Assembly: GCA_016720905.1 (NCBI GenBank)
Contig: JADKJT010000034.1
Location: 62,001-126,000, forward strand
Direction: 5' to 3'
DNA: 64,000 nucleotides
DNA from: Gemmatimonadaceae bacterium
GTDB lineage: Bacteria; Gemmatimonadota; Gemmatimonadetes; Gemmatimonadales; Gemmatimonadaceae
Part shown: piece by piece, positions 33,985-42,066 of the stretch
How the letters are laid out: every line of letters begins with the position of its first letter
Numbering within the stretch: position 1 is the stretch's first letter
The notes under the pieces: generated by a model
Told to the model about the DNA's origin: nothing
Databases searched by the model: none
What the model saw: the letters and a program-made list of their open reading frames with translations, nothing else
Program-made: the position numbers and the translations under genes

Positions 33985-34530
33985 TCACGCCGGCTGCAAC
34001 GACCACTGGGTGACCGCACCCGACAGCGTCGCTCCGTTCACGTCGAGGTAGATCATGCCGTCGGTGACCGACAACGAAAACTTCATGCGACGTTCGAGGC
34101 GCTCACAAAATGCCGCTATGAGATCCCGGTCAATCGCAAACAGCGGAATGTCCGCCGACCGATGAATGCGCTCACCCGTCCACTGCCGCTGCACCTGCGC
34201 CGGATCGCGGTGCGTGTACACGGCCACCTGCGGTGACGCCTTGGCGGCCTTGTGCAGGCGTGCCGCATCGGGTGCACCGATTTCGATCCAGACTTTCATT
34301 GCCCCCGTCAGGTCGCGCACGGATATCGTGGGATCGTCGGCGTCGGACACGCCCTTGGAAAACACGATCCCTTCGGCGTATTCCAGACAGTACGCGAACA
34401 CGCGCGCCGTGAAATACTCCGGCGATTCCGACGGATGCATGGCCACCCGCAGCGCCAGCGACTCGTAACACCCCCGATCCACGTTCGACAGGGTGATGTC
34501 GAACGTGTACACGGTTGAGGTCAGCGCCAT
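33985..34530 (-). CDS. yaeQ: YaeQ family protein
   Basis: A 181-residue protein matching YaeQ over its full length: start ALTSTVYTFDITLSNVDRG, middle SPEYFTARVFAYCLEYAEGI, WIEIGAPDAARLHKA, and YLDVNG near the end. YaeQ has a PD-(D/E)XK nuclease-like fold with an intact-looking core; its cellular role is unknown (early links to RfaH are not well supported). ATG 34530, nine bases after the ilvE stop codon. Confidence 0.88.
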   Translation of the reverse strand: MALTSTVYTFDITLSNVDRGCYESLALRVAMHPSESPEYFTARVFAYCLEYAEGIVFSKGVSDADDPTISVRDLTGAMKVWIEIGAPDAARLHKAAKASPQVAVYTHRDPAQVQRQWTGERIHRSADIPLFAIDRDLIAAFCERLERRMKFSLSVTDGMIYLDVNGATLSGAVTQWSLQPA

Positions 34531-34539
34531 GACGCGCGG

Positions 34540-35466
34540 TTAGCGTACATGCGTCAACCAGCCGAACGTGTCATCGGCACGCCCGTGGGCAATATCGAGA
34601 AACGCCTTCTGGATACGCTTCGTGACGGGACCCGGCTTGCCGGCGCCGATGTTGATCCGATCGACACTGCGCACCGGTGTCAGTTCGGCCGCGGTGCCAG
34701 TGAAAAACACTTCGTCGGCCATGTACAGCATTTCGCGCGGGATGGCCTGTTCCTGCACCGCAAGGCCCTCTCGCTTGGCGAGGGCCATGATGGTGGCCCG
34801 CGTGATGCCGCCCAGCAACGAACCGTCAAGCGGCGTGGTGATCAACCCGCCGTCCACCACCAGGAACACATTCTGACCGGAGCCTTCGCTGACGGTGCCA
34901 TGCGTGGAGAGCGCAATGCCTTCCGCGTACCCGTTGGCCAGCGCTTCCATCTTGATCAACTGTCCGCTCAGATAGTTGCCGGCAATCTTGGCCAGCGCCG
35001 GCACCGTGTTGGGCGCCATGCGATGCCAACTGGACACGCACGCATCCACCCCATTCGCCAGCGCTTCATCACCCAGATACGCGCCCCACGGCCAGCACGG
35101 GATATACACCTCGATGGGACTTTCGAACGGCACCATGCCCGAGGCACCGTACCCGCGCACCACCATCGGACGGATGTAGCACGATTCGACGTTGTTGCGC
35201 ACCACCAGCTCGCGCGTGGCATCGATCATGTCGTCAATCGAATAGGCCAGCTCTATCCGGTAGATCTTCACCGAATTGACCAACCGCGTGAGATGCTCGC
35301 GCAAGCGGAACACCGCCGGTCCCTTTGGCGTGTGATAACACCGGATGCCCTCGAACGCCGCCGACCCGAACTGCATCGAATGGCTCAATACATGGACCTG
35401 GGCGTCGTCCCAGCGAATGAACCCGCCGTCCTTCCAGATCCACTCGGTTGCTTCGATACGGCTCAT
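34540..35466 (-). CDS. ilvE: Branched-chain amino acid aminotransferase
   Basis: A 308-residue class IV PLP enzyme that catalyses the last step of Leu/Ile/Val synthesis (2-oxoacid plus glutamate). Visible motifs: FEGIRCYHT, the PLP Lys in AKIAGNYLSGQL, SEGSGQNVFLV (phosphate cup), GITRATIMALA and EVFFTGTAAELTPV. Length equals the E. coli enzyme. ATG 35466, 29 bases after the SDR stop. It is the only clear amino-acid biosynthesis gene in the cluster. Confidence 0.93.
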   Translation of the reverse strand: MSRIEATEWIWKDGGFIRWDDAQVHVLSHSMQFGSAAFEGIRCYHTPKGPAVFRLREHLTRLVNSVKIYRIELAYSIDDMIDATRELVVRNNVESCYIRPMVVRGYGASGMVPFESPIEVYIPCWPWGAYLGDEALANGVDACVSSWHRMAPNTVPALAKIAGNYLSGQLIKMEALANGYAEGIALSTHGTVSEGSGQNVFLVVDGGLITTPLDGSLLGGITRATIMALAKREGLAVQEQAIPREMLYMADEVFFTGTAAELTPVRSVDRINIGAGKPGPVTKRIQKAFLDIAHGRADDTFGWLTHVR

Positions 35467-35495
35467 GCGATGCTCGGTGAGAAAGGGAGAAAGTG

Positions 35496-36284
35496 CTACA
35501 ACAGGGTATTGACAGTGCCACCATCAACCAGAATGGCTTGCCCGGTAATGAAGCCCGCGCCGTGTGACGCGAGGAATGCGATGGTCGCGGCCAATTCGTC
35601 GGGACGTCCAAGACGCCCTGCCGGTGTCTGTGCAACCCATCCGGCATACACCGCATCACGCGTCGCGCCCGTGCGCTGCGTGGTGGCGGCCGCCAGTGAC
35701 TCCAATCGCTCCGTCGCGGTAAATCCGGGGAGGACGGTGTTCACGGTGACACCGTCGGCAGCGACTTCGTTCGCCAATGTCCGCAGGTATCCGGTCACCG
35801 CCGCGCGCAAACTATTGCTCAACACCAACGACGGAACCGGTTCCTTGACCGCCTTCGAGGTAATGCTGATCACGCGTCCCCACTTCCGTGCACGCATCCC
35901 CGGTACGAATGCCCGCGTCAGTTCAACCGCGCTGCGCAACAGCAGTTCGCTGGCGCGTGTCCACGCCGCCCAGTCGTGTTCCATGGCCGGCCCGGTAGGC
36001 GGACCACCGGTGTTGGCCACGAGAATATCGACCTGTCCATAGCGCGCCGTGGTATCTCGCACGACCGCCTCGAGGCCTTCCACGGTGGAGAGATCGGCCA
36101 CCATCGACAACACCGGTGCACCGAGCGCTTCCAATCGCGACGCCGCCGCCGCAATCGCATCCGCATCGCGTGAACAGATGGCCAGCGCACAACCTTCGCG
36201 CGCCAACGCCTCGGCCGTGGCGTACGCGATGCCTTTGCTGGCCCCGCACACCAGCGCCACCTTGCCGCGAATTCCGTAGTCCAT
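35496..36284 (-). CDS. SDR-family oxidoreductase-like protein lacking the Tyr-x3-Lys motif
   Basis: A 262-residue Rossmann protein. The NAD(P) loop is V-C-G-A-S-K-G-I-A (atypical GxxxGxG form), NTGG replaces NNAG, and the SIT strand precedes the active site. Where classical SDRs have Y-x-x-x-K the sequence reads L-V-L-S-N-S-L-R, so both catalytic Tyr and Lys are absent. This matches the BKR-like SDR subgroup known for degenerate motifs, usually annotated as 3-oxoacyl-ACP reductase-like. It may bind cofactor without classical dehydrogenase chemistry. ATG 36284 is 4 bases after the cupin stop region. Confidence 0.85.
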   Translation of the reverse strand: MDYGIRGKVALVCGASKGIAYATAEALAREGCALAICSRDADAIAAAASRLEALGAPVLSMVADLSTVEGLEAVVRDTTARYGQVDILVANTGGPPTGPAMEHDWAAWTRASELLLRSAVELTRAFVPGMRARKWGRVISITSKAVKEPVPSLVLSNSLRAAVTGYLRTLANEVAADGVTVNTVLPGFTATERLESLAAATTQRTGATRDAVYAGWVAQTPAGRLGRPDELAATIAFLASHGAGFITGQAILVDGGTVNTLL

Positions 36285-36287
36285 CGT

Positions 36288-36671
36288 CTAGCGCGTACCG
36301 CGCAGATACGCGTCGCTGCCGTCCAGCCAATCCTGACGCGGCGGATCGAACACGTCCACATCCAACGTGTCTTCCAACGCTTCGGCCCGGTGACGCACGT
36401 GACTGGGAATCACCAGCACCTCGCCCGCGTGCACGTCGGTAAACGTGTCCCCCGGCGCATCGGCGTGTTCGCCAATCCAGAAGCGCAGCGCGCCCGACAG
36501 GATGTACGTGAACTGCTCGTTGTGATGATCATGCGCCGGCACGATGGCGCCCTTCTTGAGATGCACGTGCGCCAGCATCATGCGCTCGGAGTAGATGAGC
36601 TGCCGACTGATCAGCGGCGATAACTGTTCGAGCGGGACGTCGGTCCAGGCGAGTTTGCGAGTGGGCTGCAT
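36288..36671 (-). CDS. Small cupin-domain protein
   Basis: A 127-residue single-domain cupin. Motif 1: VPAHDHHNEQFTYILSG (His-x-His-His-x3-Glu type), motif 2: VIPSHVRHRAEAL with the second His ligands. The metal site looks complete, so a dioxygenase, isomerase or sensor role is possible. It opens the nine-gene minus-strand cluster; upstream lies a family B palindrome. ATG at 36671. Confidence 0.85.
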   Translation of the reverse strand: MQPTRKLAWTDVPLEQLSPLISRQLIYSERMMLAHVHLKKGAIVPAHDHHNEQFTYILSGALRFWIGEHADAPGDTFTDVHAGEVLVIPSHVRHRAEALEDTLDVDVFDPPRQDWLDGSDAYLRGTR

Positions 36672-36700
36672 GGGTCGGAAGTGGTTGAGGGAACGAATAA

Positions 36701-36780
36701 GAAAGACGGGAGACGGGAGACGAAACGGGAGACCCTCAGTCGGCTGGACTTCTCCAGTCTTCAGTCTCCCGTCTCTTCGT
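36701..36780. repeat. Palindromic repeat, family B copy 1 (GACGGGAGAC type)
   Basis: Left arm GACGGGAGACGGGAGACG (from 36705) and right arm complementary CAGTCTCCCGTCTC (36762-36775) flank a centre containing CCCTCAGTCGGCTGG. It lies between the cupin start and the stop of the NmrA-like gene and touches the latter's TAA. Related sequences occur at 39790-39895, 42029-42066, 50304-50400 and 58119-58157. Confidence 0.82.
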
Positions 36781-37412
36781 TACACGTCTCTCACATACAT
36801 GGGCGTCGCGGCCACCGTCGGCCGCTCGAGTTCTCCAACCAACAACCGCGCCAGTGCCGTGCGAGAGCAATGGCTGCCCAACCCCACCTTGACGGCCGGT
36901 CCGGCCAACACCTCGCCGCCGGCTTCATCGGTCAGACGCGGCGGTTTTACCAGCATCCAGTTCAACTTGCTGTTGCGCACCAGACGCTCCTGCTCGTCGC
37001 GATCATCCATGATTTCGGATTGGCCGGTACGGCGCACCCCGAACGACATGAGCTTGAGTCCGATGGACACGTTGCCTGGCATGGCGCCGATCATCGCACC
37101 GGTCTGGCAGATGAGGCGCGGCACTTCCTGCGTGCGCATGCCGGCAATGATCGCTTTCGTGGCGGCCGCGCAGAACACCTTGGGGTTCTTTGCGTGCGGT
37201 CCCAGAAACACCACGGCGGCATCGGCGCCGCGCAGCACTTCGCGAACGGCCGTCGGATCATTCAACGCGCCCACCACCACCGTCGCCGTATCAGGCGATG
37301 GCTCGGCCGGCGCGGTGCGGTAATGCAGGCGTTGCAGCAGTCCCGCTTCCGCAGCGAGCTGCACGAACGCCCGGCCCGTGCGCCCCGAAGCGCCGAACAC
37401 CGCCACAATCAT
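36780..37412 (-). CDS. NAD(P)-binding NmrA/SDR-a-like protein
   Basis: A 210-residue Rossmann-fold protein with the nucleotide motif FGASGRTGRAFV at the N-terminus and GADAAVVFLGP after strand 4. No Tyr-x3-Lys is evident, as in NmrA-like redox sensors and atypical SDRs. ATG 37412 overlaps the stop of the upstream lipoprotein gene (ATGA), so the two are coupled. Function unknown. Confidence 0.82.
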   Translation of the reverse strand: MIVAVFGASGRTGRAFVQLAAEAGLLQRLHYRTAPAEPSPDTATVVVGALNDPTAVREVLRGADAAVVFLGPHAKNPKVFCAAATKAIIAGMRTQEVPRLICQTGAMIGAMPGNVSIGLKLMSFGVRRTGQSEIMDDRDEQERLVRNSKLNWMLVKPPRLTDEAGGEVLAGPAVKVGLGSHCSRTALARLLVGELERPTVAATPMYVRDV

Positions 37413-37990
37413 CGCGACACCGCCGCGATCGAGTCCGCCAACCGACGAGCGCTGGCGTACGAGGCGCCTTCCGGTCGCCAGGTGGTGAGCGAGTCGGTGC
37501 CGCGATAGCCGAAACGCAATCCGTTGCACACCGTCCATCGCCCGTCAGCATCGGCAATGACATCCCACTCGAGCACATCGCGACGCACCCGAATACGCGC
37601 GACAAACCGGTTCGTGGCGCGTCGATCGATGTCCTGTTCGGCCACGGTCACGACTTCAGCGCGACCCACGATCGTGTCGCCTCGAGTCTCAAAGGGGAGC
37701 AACGTATATCCGGCGAGCAAGGTAGTCGGGAAATAGGACTGACCACCTTCACCGCACGCGGTCAGCGTGTCGAGGGCAATCGGGTCCGATGTGGATTCAC
37801 GAGACGCATCAAGAAACGCCCGCACAACACGTTGCGCGGTCACCAGCACTGCGGAGTCCGGTGGCGTGGAGGGGATTCCCGTCGCCTCCCGAACTCCGAC
37901 GTCGCCTCCGAGACCAGGTGTCGACGCCTCGCCGCACGCCACCAGCATCACGAGGACCAACAGGCTGCCGGAAGCAACGGTAAGACGCAT
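37409..37990 (-). CDS. Lipoprotein of unknown function
   Basis: A 193-residue protein with a clear lipobox L-V-A-C (MRLTVASGSLLVLVMLVAC). The mature part is about 170 residues, with VVRAFLDASRESTSDPIALDTLTACGEGG, two further Cys and a beta-rich second half (FVARIRVRRDVLEWDVIADADGRWTV) suggestive of an NTF2-like or similar cone fold. I do not recognise the family. It is translationally coupled to the NmrA-like gene and divergent from the formate-THF ligase, with 110 bases between. Confidence 0.75.
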   Translation of the reverse strand: MRLTVASGSLLVLVMLVACGEASTPGLGGDVGVREATGIPSTPPDSAVLVTAQRVVRAFLDASRESTSDPIALDTLTACGEGGQSYFPTTLLAGYTLLPFETRGDTIVGRAEVVTVAEQDIDRRATNRFVARIRVRRDVLEWDVIADADGRWTVCNGLRFGYRGTDSLTTWRPEGASYASARRLADSIAAVSR

Positions 37991-38100
37991 GCCACAAGTT
38001 GCACCCCCGGGGCGCCTCGCGGGAGCGCCGGAAGCAGACGAGATTGTCCCCGTCCTGCGGCGCGTCCGCATTTCCTGTCCTCTTCTCGGAATCTCCCGCA

Positions 38101-39789
38101 ATGTCGTCGTCTGTCCAACCCCGAGTCCCCTCCGATATCGAAATCGCGCAGGCCGCGCGGATGCGTCCGATCACGGAGGTCGCCGCCGATATCGGTTTGG
38201 CTCCCGACGACATCGACCAGTACGGACGCTACAAGGCCAAGCTGCCCCTCGCTCTCGCCACCCAGCCGGCCAAGGGACGACTCGTGCTGGTGACTGCGAT
38301 CAGTCCGACCCCTGCGGGCGAGGGCAAGAGCACCGTCAGCGTGGGGCTTTCCCAGGCGCTGCGCCGCCTCGGCAAGAACGCCATTCTCTGCATGCGCGAG
38401 CCCAGTCTGGGACCGGTGTTCGGCGTGAAGGGTGGGGCCGCCGGCGGCGGATATTCGCAGGTCCTGCCAATGGACGACATCAACCTCCATTTCACGGGCG
38501 ACTTTCACGCCATCTCCAGCGCCCACGCGCTGTTGTCGGCGCTCATGGACAATCACCTGTACCATGGCAATGCCCTCGGACTCGACACCAAGCGAATCAC
38601 CTGGCCGAGGACCATCGACATGAACGACCGCGCGCTGCGTCAGGCCATTATCGGCGTTGGCACCGGCAATGGCGCCGTGCGGGAAGAACGCTGGGTGATC
38701 ATCCCCGCCAGCGAAGTCATGGCCATTGTGGCGCTCGCCTCCAGCGCCGCCGATCTGGAGCAGCGGCTGGGCAATATCATTGTCGGTGCCACCGCCGGCA
38801 GTACCAAACAACCGGTGCGCGCGCGCGACCTTGGCGCCACGGGCGCGATGACCCTGCTGCTCAAGGACGCCTTGCGTCCCAATCTCGTGCAGACGCTGGA
38901 AGGCGGACCTGCCTTCATTCACGCCGGGCCGTTTGGCAACATCGCGCACGGGTGCAACAGCCTGGTGGCCACACGCAGCGCGCTGGCGCTCGGTGAGATC
39001 GTGGTGACTGAAGCCGGGTTCGGTTCCGACCTGGGCGCCGAGAAGTTCTTCGACATCAAGTGCCGCGCCGGTGGACTTCGGCCGGAGGCTGCCGTCCTGG
39101 TGGCCACTGTGCGCTCGCTCAAGATGCAGGGTGGCCTGCCCAAGAACGCGCTCGATCAGGAAGACCTTGGCGCGCTGGAGCGCGGGTTGCCGCATCTCGC
39201 GCATCACATCGCCAATGTCCGCCAGTTCGGCGTGCCCGTGGTGGTCGCCGTCAACCGCCGGCTTACCGACACGGAAGCCGAAGTGGCGATGGTGATGGAC
39301 TACGCCGCCAAGCATGGTACGCCGGTGACGATGTGCGATGTGTGGGCCAAGGGCGGTGAGGGTGGTGAAGCGCTGGCGCAGGAGGTGCTGCGTCTGCTGG
39401 CCGAAGGCACCGCCGACTTCAAGCCGCTGTACGACGCCGCGCTGCCCATTCGCGACAAGCTCAACACCATTGCCACGCGTGTGTACGGCGCCGACGGCGT
39501 GGACGTCACACCGGCCGCGCAGCGGTCCATCGAGTATCTGGAGTCCATCGGCATGGGCACCACGCCGGTGTGCATCGCCAAGACGCAATACTCGCTCACC
39601 GACGATGCCACGCGACTCGGCACGCCGAAGGGATTCCGTCTCACCGTGAACGAGGTCTACGGATCGGCCGGCGCCGGATTCGTGGTGGCCAAGTGCGGCG
39701 ACATCATGACCATGCCGGGGTTGTCGAAGAAGCCGGCCGCGGAAGGGATGAAGCTGCGGCCGGATGGCACCATTGAGGGGCTGAGTTGA
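38101..39789 (+). CDS. fhs: Formate--tetrahydrofolate ligase
   Basis: A 562-residue cytoplasmic ATP-dependent ligase making 10-formyl-THF from formate and THF for one-carbon metabolism. Seen: P-loop TPAGEGKSTVSVGL, the REPSLGPVFGVKGGAAGGGY segment split by residue 110, HAISSAHALLSALMDN, and the C-terminal GDIMTMPGLSKKPAAEGM, all diagnostic. Length matches bacterial FTHFS (~557). The ATG at 38101 is preferred because homologous sequence begins there; an earlier in-frame start would overlap the divergent lipoprotein leader. Family B repeat copy 2 begins right at its stop codon. Confidence 0.95.
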   Translation: MSSSVQPRVPSDIEIAQAARMRPITEVAADIGLAPDDIDQYGRYKAKLPLALATQPAKGRLVLVTAISPTPAGEGKSTVSVGLSQALRRLGKNAILCMREPSLGPVFGVKGGAAGGGYSQVLPMDDINLHFTGDFHAISSAHALLSALMDNHLYHGNALGLDTKRITWPRTIDMNDRALRQAIIGVGTGNGAVREERWVIIPASEVMAIVALASSAADLEQRLGNIIVGATAGSTKQPVRARDLGATGAMTLLLKDALRPNLVQTLEGGPAFIHAGPFGNIAHGCNSLVATRSALALGEIVVTEAGFGSDLGAEKFFDIKCRAGGLRPEAAVLVATVRSLKMQGGLPKNALDQEDLGALERGLPHLAHHIANVRQFGVPVVVAVNRRLTDTEAEVAMVMDYAAKHGTPVTMCDVWAKGGEGGEALAQEVLRLLAEGTADFKPLYDAALPIRDKLNTIATRVYGADGVDVTPAAQRSIEYLESIGMGTTPVCIAKTQYSLTDDATRLGTPKGFRLTVNEVYGSAGAGFVVAKCGDIMTMPGLSKKPAAEGMKLRPDGTIEGLS

Positions 39790-39895
39790 AGAAGACGGGA
39801 GACGGGAGACGGGAGAATGGAGACGGACGATCCGACCGATCCTCAAGCGTCCGGTTGGACGTCTCCCGTCTTCCGTCTCCCGTCTCCCGTCTCCA
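39790..39895. repeat. Palindromic repeat, family B copy 2
   Basis: Left arm carries three GACGGGAGA units (39793-39816), right arm the complementary TCTCCCGTC units (39861-39893), with a central loop around CCGACCGATCCTCAAGCGTCC. It fills the gap between the convergent fhs gene and the YigZ gene and provides the last ~19 codons of the latter. Confidence 0.85.
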
Positions 39896-40511
39896 CTTCC
39901 CCCTGCCCCCGAGTGACATCCATCACCGCTTGACGCAGTCCCGCCGCCTGTTCCTCCGGGCACCGCAGATGAAACATCACGTCGACGCCGAATGCTTCTT
40001 CAACGACGTCCACTTCAAATGCGGGAAAGAGCTGTTGCACGGCGCTGATGGCGGGATACCCCACGCGCACGATCACGTCCACGCGCGTCACGCGCATGAC
40101 GCGCGGCACTGATTCCAGCGCCTGTTGCACGGCCGCGCTGTACGCTTTCACCAGACCACCGGTGCCCAGCTTCACGCCGCCAAAATAGCGCGTCACCACG
40201 GCGGCGATGTCCCCCAGTCCGCTGTGTTGCAGCACGGTGAACATCGGGCGGCCGGCGGTCCCATGCGGTTCGCCGTCGTCGCTCAGTCCAATACGATCGC
40301 TACTGCCCGGTGCGCCGATCACATACGCCCAGCAGTTGTGCGAGGCATCGGAAAATTCGCGCTGGACTTCGCGGATGAACGCCTGTGCCTCATCGACGGT
40401 GGCCGTGGGCGTGACGGTGCACACAAACCGACTGCGATCAATCACCAGCTCCGTGCGATGTCGACCCGCTGGAATCGGGTAGCGCGGCGTGGCGGGAACG
40501 CGTTCAGTCAC
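39843..40511 (-). CDS. yigZ: YigZ/IMPACT family protein with repeat-derived tail
   Basis: A 222-residue protein. The UPF0029/Impact N-terminal domain is clear: SRFVCTVTPTATVDEAQAFI, ASHNCWAYVIG, SDDGEPHGTAGRPM and VVTRYFGGVKLGTGGLVKAY; a C-terminal DUF1949-like domain follows. The final residues (GEVETGDGRRKTGDVQPDA) are encoded by the family B palindrome and are not expected in homologues, so the repeat seems to have replaced the natural stop. GTG 40511 overlaps the helicase stop (GTGA), implying coupling. Role uncertain; E. coli YigZ is implicated in nucleic-acid or translation-related processes. Confidence 0.87.
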   Translation of the reverse strand: MTERVPATPRYPIPAGRHRTELVIDRSRFVCTVTPTATVDEAQAFIREVQREFSDASHNCWAYVIGAPGSSDRIGLSDDGEPHGTAGRPMFTVLQHSGLGDIAAVVTRYFGGVKLGTGGLVKAYSAAVQQALESVPRVMRVTRVDVIVRVGYPAISAVQQLFPAFEVDVVEEAFGVDVMFHLRCPEEQAAGLRQAVMDVTRGQGEVETGDGRRKTGDVQPDA

Positions 40512-41920
40512 GACCCGGTCGACGCGGCCCACGGCGCGCCGACGAACCCGATCCGGCACCCGACGCGCCACGACTTGGTGCACCCGCCGGCTTGGACTCC
40601 GCATACGGCGACGCCTTCGGCGCGGGGCGGGCGGCAGGCTTGGGCGCTGACGAACGGGACGCTGCCGGCGGGTGCCGATCCACCACGGCGCGCCAGCTTG
40701 GCTGCGGCACGTGCGCGATCGTCCGCCTTCTTCTTGCGGATCTCCGCAATCCGTTCGGCAATCGGCACTTCGAGCTTGGCTTGCGGCTTGGCGTAGTAAT
40801 CAAAGCCCGGCACCGTAATGCGCGGCAATTGCTTGCCGATGGCGCGCTCGATCTGTTTCAGCTCGCCTTCTTCTTCCGGCGACACAAACGTGAACGCCTC
40901 ACCCGTTTGCTCGGCGCGGGCCGTGCGCCCCACGCGATGGATGTAGTCGTCCGGCGCCACCGGCACGTCGAAGTTGACCACGTGCCCCAGTGATTCCACA
41001 TCGATGCCGCGCGCCGCGATGTCTGTGGCCACCAGCACTTGGTACGCGCCGTCCTTGAATCCGGCCAACGCCTGTGTGCGCTGCGACTGCGAGCGATTGC
41101 CGTGAATGCGCTCGGCCTTGATGCCGTTCGTCACCAGCTGCGACGCGAGACGATTGGCCCGATGCTTGGTGCGCGTGAACACGAGGGCCTGCGGCATGTC
41201 GCCGCGCTTGAGCAATTCCACCAGCAGCGCGCTCTTGAGCTCCTGCGCCACCGGATACACCGCCTGCGTGATCCCCTTGGCCGGCGCCGATTGACGCTGG
41301 AGGTTGAGCGTCACCGGCTTGTTGAGCATCTCCTGCGACAGCGCGGCGATCGGTGCCGGCATCGTGGCGCTGAAGAACAGCGTCTGCCGTTTCCGGTTCG
41401 GCAGGTGACGCAGGATCTTCTTGATCTCCGGCAGGAAGCCCATGTCCAGCATGCGATCGGCTTCATCCAGCACCAGGAACTCCAGCTGGTCGAGCTTGGC
41501 GTACGGTTGCCGGAAGTGATCGAGCAATCGGCCCGGCGTGGCGACGATGACATCGACGCCGCTGCGGAACGCATGTTCTTGCGGTCCCATCCCGACGCCA
41601 CCAAACACCGCCGCTGCGGAAATCGGCGTGTGGATGGCCACGTCGTTCAGACTTTCGTGAATTTGCGCCGCCAACTCACGCGTGGGCGTGAGGACCAACC
41701 CCCGCGTTGCCCCGCGCGGCTTGGCCATCAACTGGTGCAGGATGGGCAGCAGAAACGCGTAGGTCTTCCCGCTGCCGGTCATGGCGCACGCGAGAATGTC
41801 GCGACCCTCGAGTCCGGGCGGGATGGCATCCGCCTGAATGGGGGTCGGCCGGGCAAACCCCAGCTCCTTGAGGCCGCGGTGCAGGTTGGGATGCAGCGCG
41901 AAGCTGGTGAACGTCGGCAA
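40508..41920 (-). CDS. RhlE-like DEAD-box RNA helicase
   Basis: About 470 residues. Motifs: FALHPNLHRGLKELGFARPTPIQ (Q motif), AMTGSGKT, PTRELAAQ, TPGR, VLDEADRMLDMGF, SAT, ARGIDV and HRVGRTAR. It belongs to the RhlE branch, which acts in RNA decay and ribosome maturation. No in-frame ATG exists near the N-terminus; the homologous start (M/L-P-T-F-T-S-F) fits TTG at 41920, though TTG 42001 is possible. The last ~58 residues in this frame are rich in Cys and Trp and unlike a helicase tail, while another frame encodes an Ala/Pro/Ser/Lys/Arg-rich tail: a frameshift is possible. It is coupled to yigZ. Confidence 0.85.
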   Translation of the reverse strand: MPTFTSFALHPNLHRGLKELGFARPTPIQADAIPPGLEGRDILACAMTGSGKTYAFLLPILHQLMAKPRGATRGLVLTPTRELAAQIHESLNDVAIHTPISAAAVFGGVGMGPQEHAFRSGVDVIVATPGRLLDHFRQPYAKLDQLEFLVLDEADRMLDMGFLPEIKKILRHLPNRKRQTLFFSATMPAPIAALSQEMLNKPVTLNLQRQSAPAKGITQAVYPVAQELKSALLVELLKRGDMPQALVFTRTKHRANRLASQLVTNGIKAERIHGNRSQSQRTQALAGFKDGAYQVLVATDIAARGIDVESLGHVVNFDVPVAPDDYIHRVGRTARAEQTGEAFTFVSPEEEGELKQIERAIGKQLPRITVPGFDYYAKPQAKLEVPIAERIAEIRKKKADDRARAAAKLARRGGSAPAGSVPFVSAQACRPPRAEGVAVCGVQAGGCTKSWRVGCRIGFVGAPWAASTGS

Positions 41921-41961
41921 AGTGCTCAGAATCGGGTCCAGGTCATGAGGTAGACCTGAAA

Positions 41962-41979
41962 GGTGGCTGTTTTGCCACC
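41962..41979 (-). terminator. Candidate hairpin terminator of the ABC exporter
   Basis: On the minus strand GGTGGC-AAAACA-GCCACC is followed by TTTC. The six-base stem is short and the U-tract weak. It lies between the ABC gene and the helicase start and may equally be a leader hairpin of the helicase. Confidence 0.35.
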
Positions 41980-42002
41980 GAATAGGCAGTGACCACCGCA
42001 AC

Positions 42003-42066
42003 CGGCCAGTTCTGGCCGGCCGGCCGGACGTCTCCCGTCTTTCCTTCTCCCGTCTCCCGTCTTTCC
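42003..42066. repeat. One-armed family B repeat (copy 3) with adjacent 8-bp hairpin
   Basis: CCGGCCAG-TT-CTGGCCGG (42003-42020) is a perfect short hairpin. Directly after it come GTCTCCCGTCTTTCC and TCTCCCGTCTCCCGTCTTTCC-type units (about 42031-42066) that match only the right arm of family B. No left arm is present. It ends at the ABC gene stop codon. Confidence 0.75.

Noticed and set aside
37948..39963. 671-codon minus-strand frame over the fhs gene
   Set aside because: It overlaps a certain formate-THF ligase gene in antisense and shows no recognisable domain.
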